DNA of 45,264 nucleotides from Erysipelotrichales bacterium (GTDB taxonomy: Bacteria > Bacillota_I > Bacilli_A > Acholeplasmatales > WRBM01): positions 1-45,264 of the forward strand of contig WRBM01000012.1 in the NCBI GenBank assembly GCA_009784525.1, read 5' to 3'. The notes beneath the pieces are model-generated. The model did not search any database and was not told the origin of the DNA. It worked only from the letters and a program-made list of their open reading frames with translations. Shown one piece after another: positions 15,602 through 23,687 of the stretch (position 1 is its first letter; each line of letters opens with the position of its first letter). The translations under genes were made by a program, and so were the position numbers.

Positions 15602-17916
15602 TTCAACGCTTTGCCAATTACTTCATCGAAATTACTGACTAAAACAATATCCAAGCCCTTTTTCACTTCTTCAGGAATATCCTGAATATCTTTTTCATTT
15701 TCGCGTGGAATCAGAATTTTTTTGAGACCACTTCTTTGCGCCGCAATCGCTTTTTCCTTTAGACCACCAATTGGTAAGACAACACCTCTTAAAGTGATTT
15801 CTCCGGTCATACCAACTTCTTTGTTAACATATTTGTTAGTTAAAGCTGATACAATTCCTGTCGCTATTGTAATGCCCGCTGAAGGTCCATCTTTAGGAAC
15901 TGCTCCCTCAGGACAATGAATATGAATATCATTTTCCTGAAATACATCCGGATTAATATTGAATTTGTTACAGTTTGCCTTAACAAAACTTAAGCCAGCT
16001 TGGGCGCTTTCTTTCATCACGTCGCCTAGTTTACCAGTTAAAACTAAGTTACCCTTACCTTTGTAGTAAGTTACCTCTACAGCCAAGGTATCACCTCCAA
16101 AGGAAGTATAAGCTAAGCCATTAACAACACCAATCTGATCTACAGATTCAGAGATGTTATGATTATAAAGTTGTTTTCCTAAAAACTCCTCGATATTTTT
16201 CAGAGTTATTTCAACAGTTTCAACTTTATCGACTAAAATGTTTCTAATTGACTTACGGATTACCGTTCCTAAAACTCGGTTTAACTCACGAACTCCAGCT
16301 TCTCTAGTATAATAACGAATCATGTGTATGATTACGTCTTCATCAATAATAATCTGTTCTTTTGTAACCCCATGAGCTTTAAGTTGTCTATCAACCAGAT
16401 AATCACGGCCAATGTTGAATTTTTCAATTTCTGTATAAGAATTAAGTTCAATGATTTCCATTCTATCTTTTAAAGGTGCCGGAATATTTTCCACGTAATT
16501 AGCTGTCACAATAAACATAGCCTGAGATAAATCATATGGCTCTTCCAAATAATGGTCAGAAAAGAACTTGTTTTGTTCCGGGTCTAGGACTTCTAGCATT
16601 GCACTAGCAGGGTCACCTTTATAATCACTAGCCATTTTATCGATTTCATCTAACAAAAAAACCGGATTAATACTTTTAACTTCTTTCATTCCTTTAATGA
16701 TACGCCCCGGAAGAGCACCTATATAAGTTCTTCTGTGGCCTCTGATTTCTGATTCATCTTTAACGCCACCAAGTGATTGCTTAATAAATTTACGACCTAA
16801 AGCATCCGCAACACTCATAGCTAAACTTGTTTTTCCAACTCCCGGAGGTCCAACTAAACAAAGAATTGTCTGTGGATTCTTTTTAGTCATAATTTTAACT
16901 GCTAAATATTCAACGATTCGGTCTTTGACTTTTTTCAGTCCAAAGTGATTTTTATCTAGTTCTGCCATTGCTTCACTAAGATTATCGTTATCTTTAGTTT
17001 CTGTAACCCAAGGTAACGCTACTAAAAGATCAAGGTAACTTTTTATGATGCCCGCTTCCGCAACACCATTTGGCGTTGAAGAATAACGCTGTAATTCCTC
17101 TAAAGCTTTTTCCTGAATTTTAGCCGGCATTTGTGCATCTTTGATAGCTTTTCTTAATTTATCAACTTCTTCATCTTTGCGGGCTTTATCGCCAAGCTCA
17201 TTTTGAATAGCCTTCATCTTTTCCCGAAGATAATATTCTTTCTGGTTTTCATCAATGCTTTTTTTAACATCGCTGTTAATTTTCATTTCAATCTGGCTAA
17301 TTAACTTCTCTTTTTCAAAATCTTGCAGTAAAAACTTAAGACGTTCATTTAGTCTTTGTTCCTTAATATATTTGATCTTGTTATCATCAATCAATTTAAG
17401 TTTACCGGCAATCACATCCGCTACTTGTTCAGAAGAAATGCCTGATTGAATTTTCTTGATGATTTCATCAAAATTATAAATTATCTCAGCACCAGATTCT
17501 GAAAGCTTCGTTACAACCATTTTAATTAATGCCATTTCTTCGTTATAATCACCGACAATGTTTGGCAAAACTTCATAATCCGCAAAAATTAAAGTATTAG
17601 TCATATTAAAAACTGTAGCTTTCGCTCTGCTTAAGATTTCTACATTGATTTTACGGTTAGAAGGATTTATTGTACGCATACCGATAATTCGGGCTGTGAC
17701 ACAATATTTTTCTAAATCGGCTGCCCGTGGATTTTCGATTGTTGCGCTTTTTTGCATAACGATTAATATAAGATTACTATAACTTCTTTCGCTTTCTTTT
17801 ATTGCGTTTATTGCTTTTGTGCTTAAGACATCGATAGTGATTGTATTTTCAGGAATCGGAATGATACCTTTAACAATTAGAACAGGCAAGGTTTTTGTGT
17901 TAGTTTCATTATTCAT
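15598..17916 (-). CDS. lon: Lon ATP-dependent protease (LonA type)
   Basis: Soluble AAA+ serine protease degrading misfolded and regulatory proteins. An N-terminal LON substrate domain is followed by Walker A GPPGVGKTS, Walker B FLLDEIDKM, and a C-terminal protease domain with the catalytic serine in PKDGPSAG and the catalytic lysine in GGLKEKAIAA. From the ATG at 17916 the protein has 772 residues, normal for LonA. That start is preferred over an upstream in-frame ATG because AAAGGAGG precedes it and the promoter lies between the two. The second Lon (LonB) seen next to LonA in Bacillus is absent. Confidence 0.96.
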   Translation of the reverse strand: MNNETNTKTLPVLIVKGIIPIPENTITIDVLSTKAINAIKESERSYSNLILIVMQKSATIENPRAADLEKYCVTARIIGMRTINPSNRKINVEILSRAKATVFNMTNTLIFADYEVLPNIVGDYNEEMALIKMVVTKLSESGAEIIYNFDEIIKKIQSGISSEQVADVIAGKLKLIDDNKIKYIKEQRLNERLKFLLQDFEKEKLISQIEMKINSDVKKSIDENQKEYYLREKMKAIQNELGDKARKDEEVDKLRKAIKDAQMPAKIQEKALEELQRYSSTPNGVAEAGIIKSYLDLLVALPWVTETKDNDNLSEAMAELDKNHFGLKKVKDRIVEYLAVKIMTKKNPQTILCLVGPPGVGKTSLAMSVADALGRKFIKQSLGGVKDESEIRGHRRTYIGALPGRIIKGMKEVKSINPVFLLDEIDKMASDYKGDPASAMLEVLDPEQNKFFSDHYLEEPYDLSQAMFIVTANYVENIPAPLKDRMEIIELNSYTEIEKFNIGRDYLVDRQLKAHGVTKEQIIIDEDVIIHMIRYYTREAGVRELNRVLGTVIRKSIRNILVDKVETVEITLKNIEEFLGKQLYNHNISESVDQIGVVNGLAYTSFGGDTLAVEVTYYKGKGNLVLTGKLGDVMKESAQAGLSFVKANCNKFNINPDVFQENDIHIHCPEGAVPKDGPSAGITIATGIVSALTNKYVNKEVGMTGEITLRGVVLPIGGLKEKAIAAQRSGLKKILIPRENEKDIQDIPEEVKKGLDIVLVSNFDEVIGKALK

Positions 17917-17947
17917 AGTCTTTAAACCTCCTTTAAACATTATTTTA

Positions 17948-17976
17948 ATTATATCACTATAGCAAAGAAATTTCAA
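17948..17976 (-). promoter_or_regulatory. Promoter of lon
   Basis: Minus strand TTGAAA (17971-17976), 17-base spacer, TGATATAAT with extended -10 (hexamer at 17948-17953). It sits directly after the clpX stop. I see no CtsR-type direct repeat or CIRCE element. Confidence 0.75.
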
Positions 17977-17979
17977 GCG

Positions 17980-19143
17980 TTATGATATCATTTTCATAAT
18001 TTCGTCCTTACTAAAACGATATGATCCCTTCTGAAGATTAAAGGTAATATCACTTAATATCATTTCGATTATATTTTTTAGACCTCTAGCTCCTAATTTT
18101 TTATAATAAGCATAGTCTGTTATATAATCTAAAGCATCTGCTTCTAAAGAAATACTGATTTCATCATCCTTTAAAATATCATTATATTTTTTCAGTAAAG
18201 AACTCCTATCACCAGCAAGAATATTTTTTAATTCACCTTTACCTAGTTCTTCAAGACGAACAATAATCGGAAAACGACCAATAAATTCCGGTAACATACC
18301 AAATTTAATTAAATCTTCTTGAAGGTAATGGGGCAAAGCATTGTTTCCAGTCTTTTTTTTACTAAAGCCAATAGCTGTATCTTTCTTTCTTTGCGCAACA
18401 ATATTATCCAGATTAGTAAAAGCACCTGCACAAATAAAAAGAATATCTTTTGTATCCATCACAACATCTTCACGATTAAATGATCTTCTGGGATTACCTA
18501 AAGGTACAGTAACCTTACTGCCTTCTACAATCTTTAATAAAGCCTCCTGAACACCTTCTCCTGAGACGTCTCTGGTAATACTGACATTTTCGCCTTTACG
18601 GCCAATCTTATCAATCTCATCGATAAAAATAATGCCTTTTTCCGCTTCTTTGCGATTATAGTTTGCGCTTTGTAAAAGTTTGTAAAGAATGTTTTCTACA
18701 TCTTCACCGACATAACCAGCCTGTGTCAGCGATGTCGCATCCGAAATGGAAAACGGAATATTCAGAATTTTAGCTAATGATTTAGCTAATAAGGTTTTAC
18801 CACAACCTGATGGACCAATTAAAAGGATATTGCTTTTTTCCGTTTCTCCATTTAAATTGTTTATCCGTTTAAAATGGTTATAAATAGCTGATGACAACAT
18901 CTTCTTAGCTTTATCTTGGCCAACACAAAAAGCATCAAGACGATTATAAATCTCGATCGGTTTTAAAAATTTCGAACTTATATTTGTTTTAACCTTATTT
19001 TCTTTATCAATTAATAATTCATCACACTTGCGAATGCAGGATTCACAGACATAAAAATCATTATGAGAGATGAATTTTTCCTGATTCTTAAAACTTTTAT
19101 TACAAAAAAGGCATATAATTTTTTCTTCCACACGCTTCACCAT
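17980..19143 (-). CDS. clpX: ClpX, ATPase subunit of Clp protease
   Basis: AAA+ unfoldase that feeds substrates to ClpP. The N-terminal zinc-binding domain has Cys11, Cys14, Cys33 and Cys36. Walker A is GPSGCGKT and Walker B is [10 protein letters not shown]. The ClpP-docking IGF loop is present as DTAIGFSKK. 387 residues is somewhat short for ClpX (about 420). The assigned ATG has no clear ribosome binding site, and neighbouring alternatives have none either, so initiation may be weak or leaderless. A terminator after tig separates it from the tig transcript, yet no convincing promoter is visible in the 80-base gap. Confidence 0.94.
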   Translation of the reverse strand: MVKRVEEKIICLFCNKSFKNQEKFISHNDFYVCESCIRKCDELLIDKENKVKTNISSKFLKPIEIYNRLDAFCVGQDKAKKMLSSAIYNHFKRINNLNGETEKSNILLIGPSGCGKTLLAKSLAKILNIPFSISDATSLTQAGYVGEDVENILYKLLQSANYNRKEAEKGIIFIDEIDKIGRKGENVSITRDVSGEGVQEALLKIVEGSKVTVPLGNPRRSFNREDVVMDTKDILFICAGAFTNLDNIVAQRKKDTAIGFSKKKTGNNALPHYLQEDLIKFGMLPEFIGRFPIIVRLEELGKGELKNILAGDRSSLLKKYNDILKDDEISISLEADALDYITDYAYYKKLGARGLKNIIEMILSDITFNLQKGSYRFSKDEIMKMIS

Positions 19144-19177
19144 TATTTAGTGTGCTTTAGTTCTTAAGTTCTAAACA

Positions 19178-19206
19178 TAAAAAAAAACTCCAAAATCAGA
19201 GTTTTT
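19178..19206 (-). terminator. Terminator between tig and clpX
   Basis: AAAACTC and GAGTTTT pair around an 8-base loop, followed on the minus strand by a run of nine T. It lies 18 bases past the tig stop. Confidence 0.75.
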
Positions 19207-19224
19207 TCGTTTTCATCGTACAAT

Positions 19225-20505
19225 TTACTCGTAAACAGCCGAATCTGTAAGTAATTTTTTAGCTTCTTGAATACCTAAATCAGTAAGAACATCTTCTCTA
19301 GCAATCAGTTTACGGATTTCAGAAGTTGATTTACCATAGACATTAGCTAGATTATCATAATGAGCATTTACCGCTTCTTCAGAAATCTCAAATTTCTCAT
19401 TTTTAGCGATGGCGCTTAAAATTAATTCCGTGCGAACTCTTTTATCAGCTTCACTACGAACTTCAAGCTCAAACTTTTCAATAGTCTGACCAGTATATTG
19501 TAAGAATGTTTGTAAATCAAGACCATATTGTTTAGCTTGTTGCGTAACGTTTCCTTTCAGATAATCCTCTTCACGGTCAAGCATTTCTGCTGGAATATCT
19601 AACTTTGTATTTTTAAATAATAAGGCTAGAAGATCTTCAAAGATTCTATTTTCTTCAGCATTCTTTTTATTTTCTTCTAATTTATTGCGAAAATGCGCTT
19701 CAAGTTCTTCTTTGGTTTTAACATTTTCAATTTTAAGTCCTGCAATATATTCTTCTGTTAATTCTGCCAGAACCTTAGTTTTGATCTCATGAAGCTTAAC
19801 TTTGAATACAACACTTTGACCTTTTAGTTCTTCAGAATGATACTGTTCCGGAAAAGTTACACTTAATTCTTTTTCTTCTCCTGGTTTCATTCCAGCCATT
19901 TGTTCTTCAAAGCCAGGAATAAAACGGCCACTACCTATCTCCAGTTCCGCATTTTCAGCTTTTCCGCCTTCAAAAGGAATGCCATTTAAAAAACCTTCAT
20001 AATCAAAGACTGCGACATCTTTAAGCTCAAGAGCGCCTTTTTTAGCAACAAGTTTACCATCACGCTTTTGTAGATTAGCAATTGAATCTTCTATCTCAAA
20101 ATCAGTAACTCCAGTATCGGCTTTTTTTACTTTTAAGCCTTTATATTCGCCAAGTTTCGCTTCTGGTCTAACTGTGACATTGATAGAAAATTCAAAATCA
20201 GTGCCACGTTCAATTTTTTCATCATCAATCTCTAAATCAGGTTTACTGACAGGCACATGAGTTTTAGTTTCAAGAAAATCCTGATATTTCTTTTCAACCC
20301 AATAATAGATTGCGTCTTGAAATAAGGCTTTTACTCCAAATTTCTTTTCAAAGATTTCACGAGTAACGTGACCTTTGCGAAAGCCTTTAATTTCCACTTT
20401 CTTTTTATTTTCTTCAAAAGCAACATTCAAACCTTCTTCAAATTCGTCTTTAGTTACCTTAAATGTTACTTTAATTTTATTATTTTTTAAGTTCTCAATT
20501 TGCAT
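19225..20505 (-). CDS. tig: Trigger factor
   Basis: Ribosome-associated chaperone and peptidyl-prolyl isomerase. The N-terminal ribosome-binding loop is KGFRKGHV, near residues 40-47. The FKBP-type PPIase domain (about 150-240) includes FDYEGFLNGIPFEGG and FIPGFEEQM. The C-terminal half is helical. 426 residues is standard length. It has a consensus promoter and AAAGGAGAA before the ATG, so expression is probably strong. The tig-clpX order matches Bacillus. Confidence 0.97.
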   Translation of the reverse strand: MQIENLKNNKIKVTFKVTKDEFEEGLNVAFEENKKKVEIKGFRKGHVTREIFEKKFGVKALFQDAIYYWVEKKYQDFLETKTHVPVSKPDLEIDDEKIERGTDFEFSINVTVRPEAKLGEYKGLKVKKADTGVTDFEIEDSIANLQKRDGKLVAKKGALELKDVAVFDYEGFLNGIPFEGGKAENAELEIGSGRFIPGFEEQMAGMKPGEEKELSVTFPEQYHSEELKGQSVVFKVKLHEIKTKVLAELTEEYIAGLKIENVKTKEELEAHFRNKLEENKKNAEENRIFEDLLALLFKNTKLDIPAEMLDREEDYLKGNVTQQAKQYGLDLQTFLQYTGQTIEKFELEVRSEADKRVRTELILSAIAKNEKFEISEEAVNAHYDNLANVYGKSTSEIRKLIAREDVLTDLGIQEAKKLLTDSAVYE

Positions 20506-20538
20506 TTTTTGTTTCTCCTTTATTGTAATCCCTGTAAA

Positions 20539-20567
20539 ATTATATCAAAAATTTGAGTTTATGTCAA
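20539..20567 (-). promoter_or_regulatory. Consensus promoter of tig
   Basis: Minus strand TTGACA (20562-20567), 17-base spacer, TATAAT (20539-20544): a perfect SigA consensus. Confidence 0.9.
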
Positions 20568-20639
20568 AGAAAAGTTATTAATAAACAACTTTTAAGTAAA
20601 TAAATTTTTATTTTCATCTAAGATAGAGTTTGCGTAAAG

Positions 20640-20864
20640 CTAATTATTGCTTTTTCTGGACTTGAAACGAAGAACTAAGAAAACAATTGAAACTAACTCA
20701 AGTGTTGAGATTACAGTAACTCTTAAAGTCCAAAAAATATTATTAGGCGCAACTTCCCAAATCGCAGTAAGTGTTAAATTTATGATATCATCTTAGTTTC
20801 AATTAATACAATACGCCAACCTAGTAAATTATAACCTTTGTGTTCATCAAGTAGTGGCTTGCCA
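20640..20864 (-). pseudogene. Possible remnant of a membrane protein
   Basis: In the roughly 320-base gap between tldE and the tig promoter, two minus-strand fragments in different frames read like protein: HKGYNLLGWRIVLIETK (stop at about 20785) and TAIWEVAPNNIFWTLRV followed by a membrane-like stretch ending at a stop at 20640. There is no start codon or ribosome binding site. It looks like the tail of a decayed membrane protein; the family is unknown. Confidence 0.3.
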
Positions 20865-20871
20865 AAACTAA

Positions 20872-20897
20872 GAAAAAAGACCATTATTACAGGTCTT
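20872..20897 (-). terminator. Terminator of tldD-tldE
   Basis: AAGACC pairs with GGTCTT around a 9-base loop, followed on the minus strand by TTTTC. It begins about 8 bases past the tldE stop. Confidence 0.75.
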
Positions 20898-20904
20898 TTA
20901 CATC

Positions 20905-22233
20905 TTATTCACCAGCTATAGAAATATTCTCCACTAAAACGGAAGGACTACCAATATGACCAAAATTAAAACTTAAATCATTTCCTACAGCTTTAATTGC
21001 TTGGAATAATTCAATTATATTACCAGATGTGACAAACAAAGTTACTGGCTCAGTAATTTTACCGTTTTCAATTAAGAAACCGCTAGATTGTAAGCTAAAT
21101 GAACCACTTACCATGCTGATTCCAGAATGAAGCCCATTAAGTTCTGTGATATAAATCCCATTGCCACATTTTTCAGCTAATTCCTCAACAGAATCCTTAC
21201 CTTTATCAAGATAGAAATTATGTGGTAAAACCGCTACTGCCGCATCAATTGAACGCTTAAATCCATTACCCGTACTTTCAAGATTAAAATGCGCTGCTGA
21301 CTTTAAACTATGGTGATAAGTTTTCAAAACTCCCTTTTCCACTAAAGTTTTATTTTTAGTCGCAACCCCTTCGTCGTCAAATGTCTGAATGAAGTTAGCT
21401 TCTTTAAATAAAGGATTATCGATAAAATTAACAACTTCACTACCGATTTTTGTATTCAACTTATCTTTAAGACAACTTAAACTGCGCATAACTGCCTCTC
21501 CAGAAAAAATCCCGGAAATTGCTTGTAAAAATGAAGCAAATGTCTTATTTTCAAATATAACATTATATTTACCCGTTTTAACTTTTCCAGCAGCTAACCT
21601 TTTTAAGGTAGTCGCTACTAGATCTTTAGCAAAATCTTCTGGTTTAAAGTCTTTGAACTTCTTAACGATTTTATAATCATAATCAGATTTACTTTCTTCA
21701 CCGTCTTTAACAACTAGCTGGGCCGAAATTGTAGCGAATGAATAATGCTTTTCTAAATTAAGCCCTAATGAATTTAACAAATTAACACTAACTTCACTTT
21801 CGCTATATCTTACTTGAAAGTGCGAAACTCTTTTATCAAGTGAAAAAGCAAGATTAGAAATTTGTTTGATTAAGTTCATTTTATCCGCAACAGGAACCTT
21901 TGTAAAATCATCATATTCTTCATTAACTTTTTCATAATCCTTTGAACCAGGAAAGATAATTGTCTTTTCATCACTAGATATAATACTAGCATTATCTTTT
22001 AAACGCTTAATAATAAAGTCCGCTTTTTCTTCTGCTAAGTTTTCTGAACTGACATAACCCATTTTTCCATTATATAAACAACGAAAGGCTGCTGCGTCAG
22101 TATTATTATTATTTACGTTATCCATTTGGCCATCAAAAAAAGTTAAACTAAAACTTTTAGTTTTCTGATGGTAAATTTCTAAATCCGTTAAGCCAGCAGC
22201 TTTAGCTTTTTTAATTAAATCCTTAAAGTTCAT
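20905..22233 (-). CDS. pmbA: TldE/PmbA, non-catalytic partner of TldD protease
   Basis: 442-residue member of the TldD/PmbA family. It lacks the HExxxH zinc motif of its neighbour, as expected for the TldE partner, and keeps the C-terminal glycine-rich region ending FNFGHIGSPSVLVENISIAG. TldD and TldE form a heterodimeric metalloprotease that trims unfolded peptides, including precursors of some modified peptides. The ATG overlaps the tldD stop by one base (TAATG), so production of the two subunits is coupled. Confidence 0.92.
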   Translation of the reverse strand: MNFKDLIKKAKAAGLTDLEIYHQKTKSFSLTFFDGQMDNVNNNNTDAAAFRCLYNGKMGYVSSENLAEEKADFIIKRLKDNASIISSDEKTIIFPGSKDYEKVNEEYDDFTKVPVADKMNLIKQISNLAFSLDKRVSHFQVRYSESEVSVNLLNSLGLNLEKHYSFATISAQLVVKDGEESKSDYDYKIVKKFKDFKPEDFAKDLVATTLKRLAAGKVKTGKYNVIFENKTFASFLQAISGIFSGEAVMRSLSCLKDKLNTKIGSEVVNFIDNPLFKEANFIQTFDDEGVATKNKTLVEKGVLKTYHHSLKSAAHFNLESTGNGFKRSIDAAVAVLPHNFYLDKGKDSVEELAEKCGNGIYITELNGLHSGISMVSGSFSLQSSGFLIENGKITEPVTLFVTSGNIIELFQAIKAVGNDLSFNFGHIGSPSVLVENISIAGE

Positions 22234-23624
22234 TAGTTACTGCCTCCTTTTCCGCCAACAAGCATTTCTTTAACTCTAATAGTTGGTTGACCAACATCAG
22301 CGTGCAGCGCTCCACTTATTGAACCACAAACACCATGACCGAATGTTAAGTTATTAGCTACCATATCAACATTAAGTAAAGTTTGTGCCCCATTACCAAT
22401 TAATGTTGCGCCTCTGACTGGTTCAGCTAGCTTACCATCTCGAACCATATAACCTTCTAAAACCGCAAAGTTATATTCACCAGTAACTGGATTAACCGAT
22501 CCGCCACCCATCTTTTTAGCAAATAAACCATACTTTGTATCAGCAATAATTTCCTCAAAGGTACTAGTTCCGTTATCAATGAATGTATTATGCATTCTTG
22601 AAGTTGGACTAAAACGATAGTTCTGTCTTCTGGTAGACCCAGTTTGCTCTTCTTTCATCCGGCGACCGTTACGCATATCAACCATATATGAAGTTAGGAT
22701 TCCTTTGTCGATTAAAACGATTTTCTTAACATCGTTTCCTTCATCATCGATATTTTCACTACCGATATTCCCTTTTAGGGTTCCATCATCAACAGCTGTG
22801 ACTAATTCGCTAGCAATTCTTGTGCCTTTTTTACCAGCAAAGACGGACATGCCTTTAGCAACCCCAGTCGCTTCTAAGCTATGGCCGCAAGCCTCATGAA
22901 GGATAACACCGCCAAAACCATTATGAATGATAACTGGCATTGTTTGTCCGACCATCTCCTCAGCATGCAATATTCTGACTGCAGCAGCCGCAACTTCTTG
23001 CGCCAAAGTCTTTAAATCCACTTCTTCTAACAGTTCGTAGCCTTTATTATGACCAATTGTTTCACCAGCATCTTGCATTTTAGTACCATCAGAAGCAATA
23101 CAGTTAATGCCAAATCTTAAGATATAACGATTGTCAGTCGCATAAACCCCATCTGAATTTACGATTAAAATCTCTCTTGATTCGTCCAAAAGATTAGAAA
23201 CCGTTTGGGTAATTTCCTTAGAATAAGCACTCGCTGCCTCACTAGCAATTGTCATGTATTTAATTTTAGTTTCGTTAGATACATCTTCTGGTTTAACCTT
23301 TGGTGTATGTTTGTCTTCAATCTTTTTAGCTTTTAACACAACTTTTGGAGTCACAGATTTAGATCCATAAGACGCCGCTAAAGTTTCCGCTAATAATAAT
23401 AACCCCTGTTCACTTAAGTCGCTTGTATAACCATAAACCTCTTCGTGTTCCTTTAAAATCCTGATTCCGGCTCCATAAACATTTCTTGTTAAAGCATTGT
23501 TTACTTTACCACCTGTCATTGTTAAAGTATTAATAACCGAATTCTCTGCGAAGATTTCCGCAAAGTCGCCACCAGTTTTAAGGCATTCCACTAAAACCTT
23601 AGTACATAAATCTTTTTGAATCAT
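22233..23624 (-). CDS. tldD: TldD, zinc metalloprotease subunit
   Basis: 463 residues. The zinc-binding and catalytic motif HEACGH is at residues 243-248, within GFGGVILHEACGHSLEAT. The C-terminus has the family pattern GVCGSISGALHADVGQPTIRV. It forms a heterodimer with the adjacent TldE. GAAAGGGGAA precedes the ATG, and an extended -10 lies 36 bases further upstream. No modified-peptide precursor gene is visible nearby, so the pair probably serves general peptide turnover here. Confidence 0.94.
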   Translation of the reverse strand: MIQKDLCTKVLVECLKTGGDFAEIFAENSVINTLTMTGGKVNNALTRNVYGAGIRILKEHEEVYGYTSDLSEQGLLLLAETLAASYGSKSVTPKVVLKAKKIEDKHTPKVKPEDVSNETKIKYMTIASEAASAYSKEITQTVSNLLDESREILIVNSDGVYATDNRYILRFGINCIASDGTKMQDAGETIGHNKGYELLEEVDLKTLAQEVAAAAVRILHAEEMVGQTMPVIIHNGFGGVILHEACGHSLEATGVAKGMSVFAGKKGTRIASELVTAVDDGTLKGNIGSENIDDEGNDVKKIVLIDKGILTSYMVDMRNGRRMKEEQTGSTRRQNYRFSPTSRMHNTFIDNGTSTFEEIIADTKYGLFAKKMGGGSVNPVTGEYNFAVLEGYMVRDGKLAEPVRGATLIGNGAQTLLNVDMVANNLTFGHGVCGSISGALHADVGQPTIRVKEMLVGGKGGSN

Positions 23625-23659
23625 CTTTTTTTCCCCTTTCTAAAATCAGTCTAACCACT

Positions 23660-23668
23660 ATTATAACA
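23660..23668 (-). promoter_or_regulatory. Extended -10 promoter of tldD
   Basis: Minus strand TGTTATAAT (hexamer at 23660-23665) between ileS and tldD. The nearest -35-like TTGATT is 20 bases upstream, so activity would rest on the extended -10. Confidence 0.5.
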
Positions 23669-23687
23669 AAATTCTTTAATAATAAAA

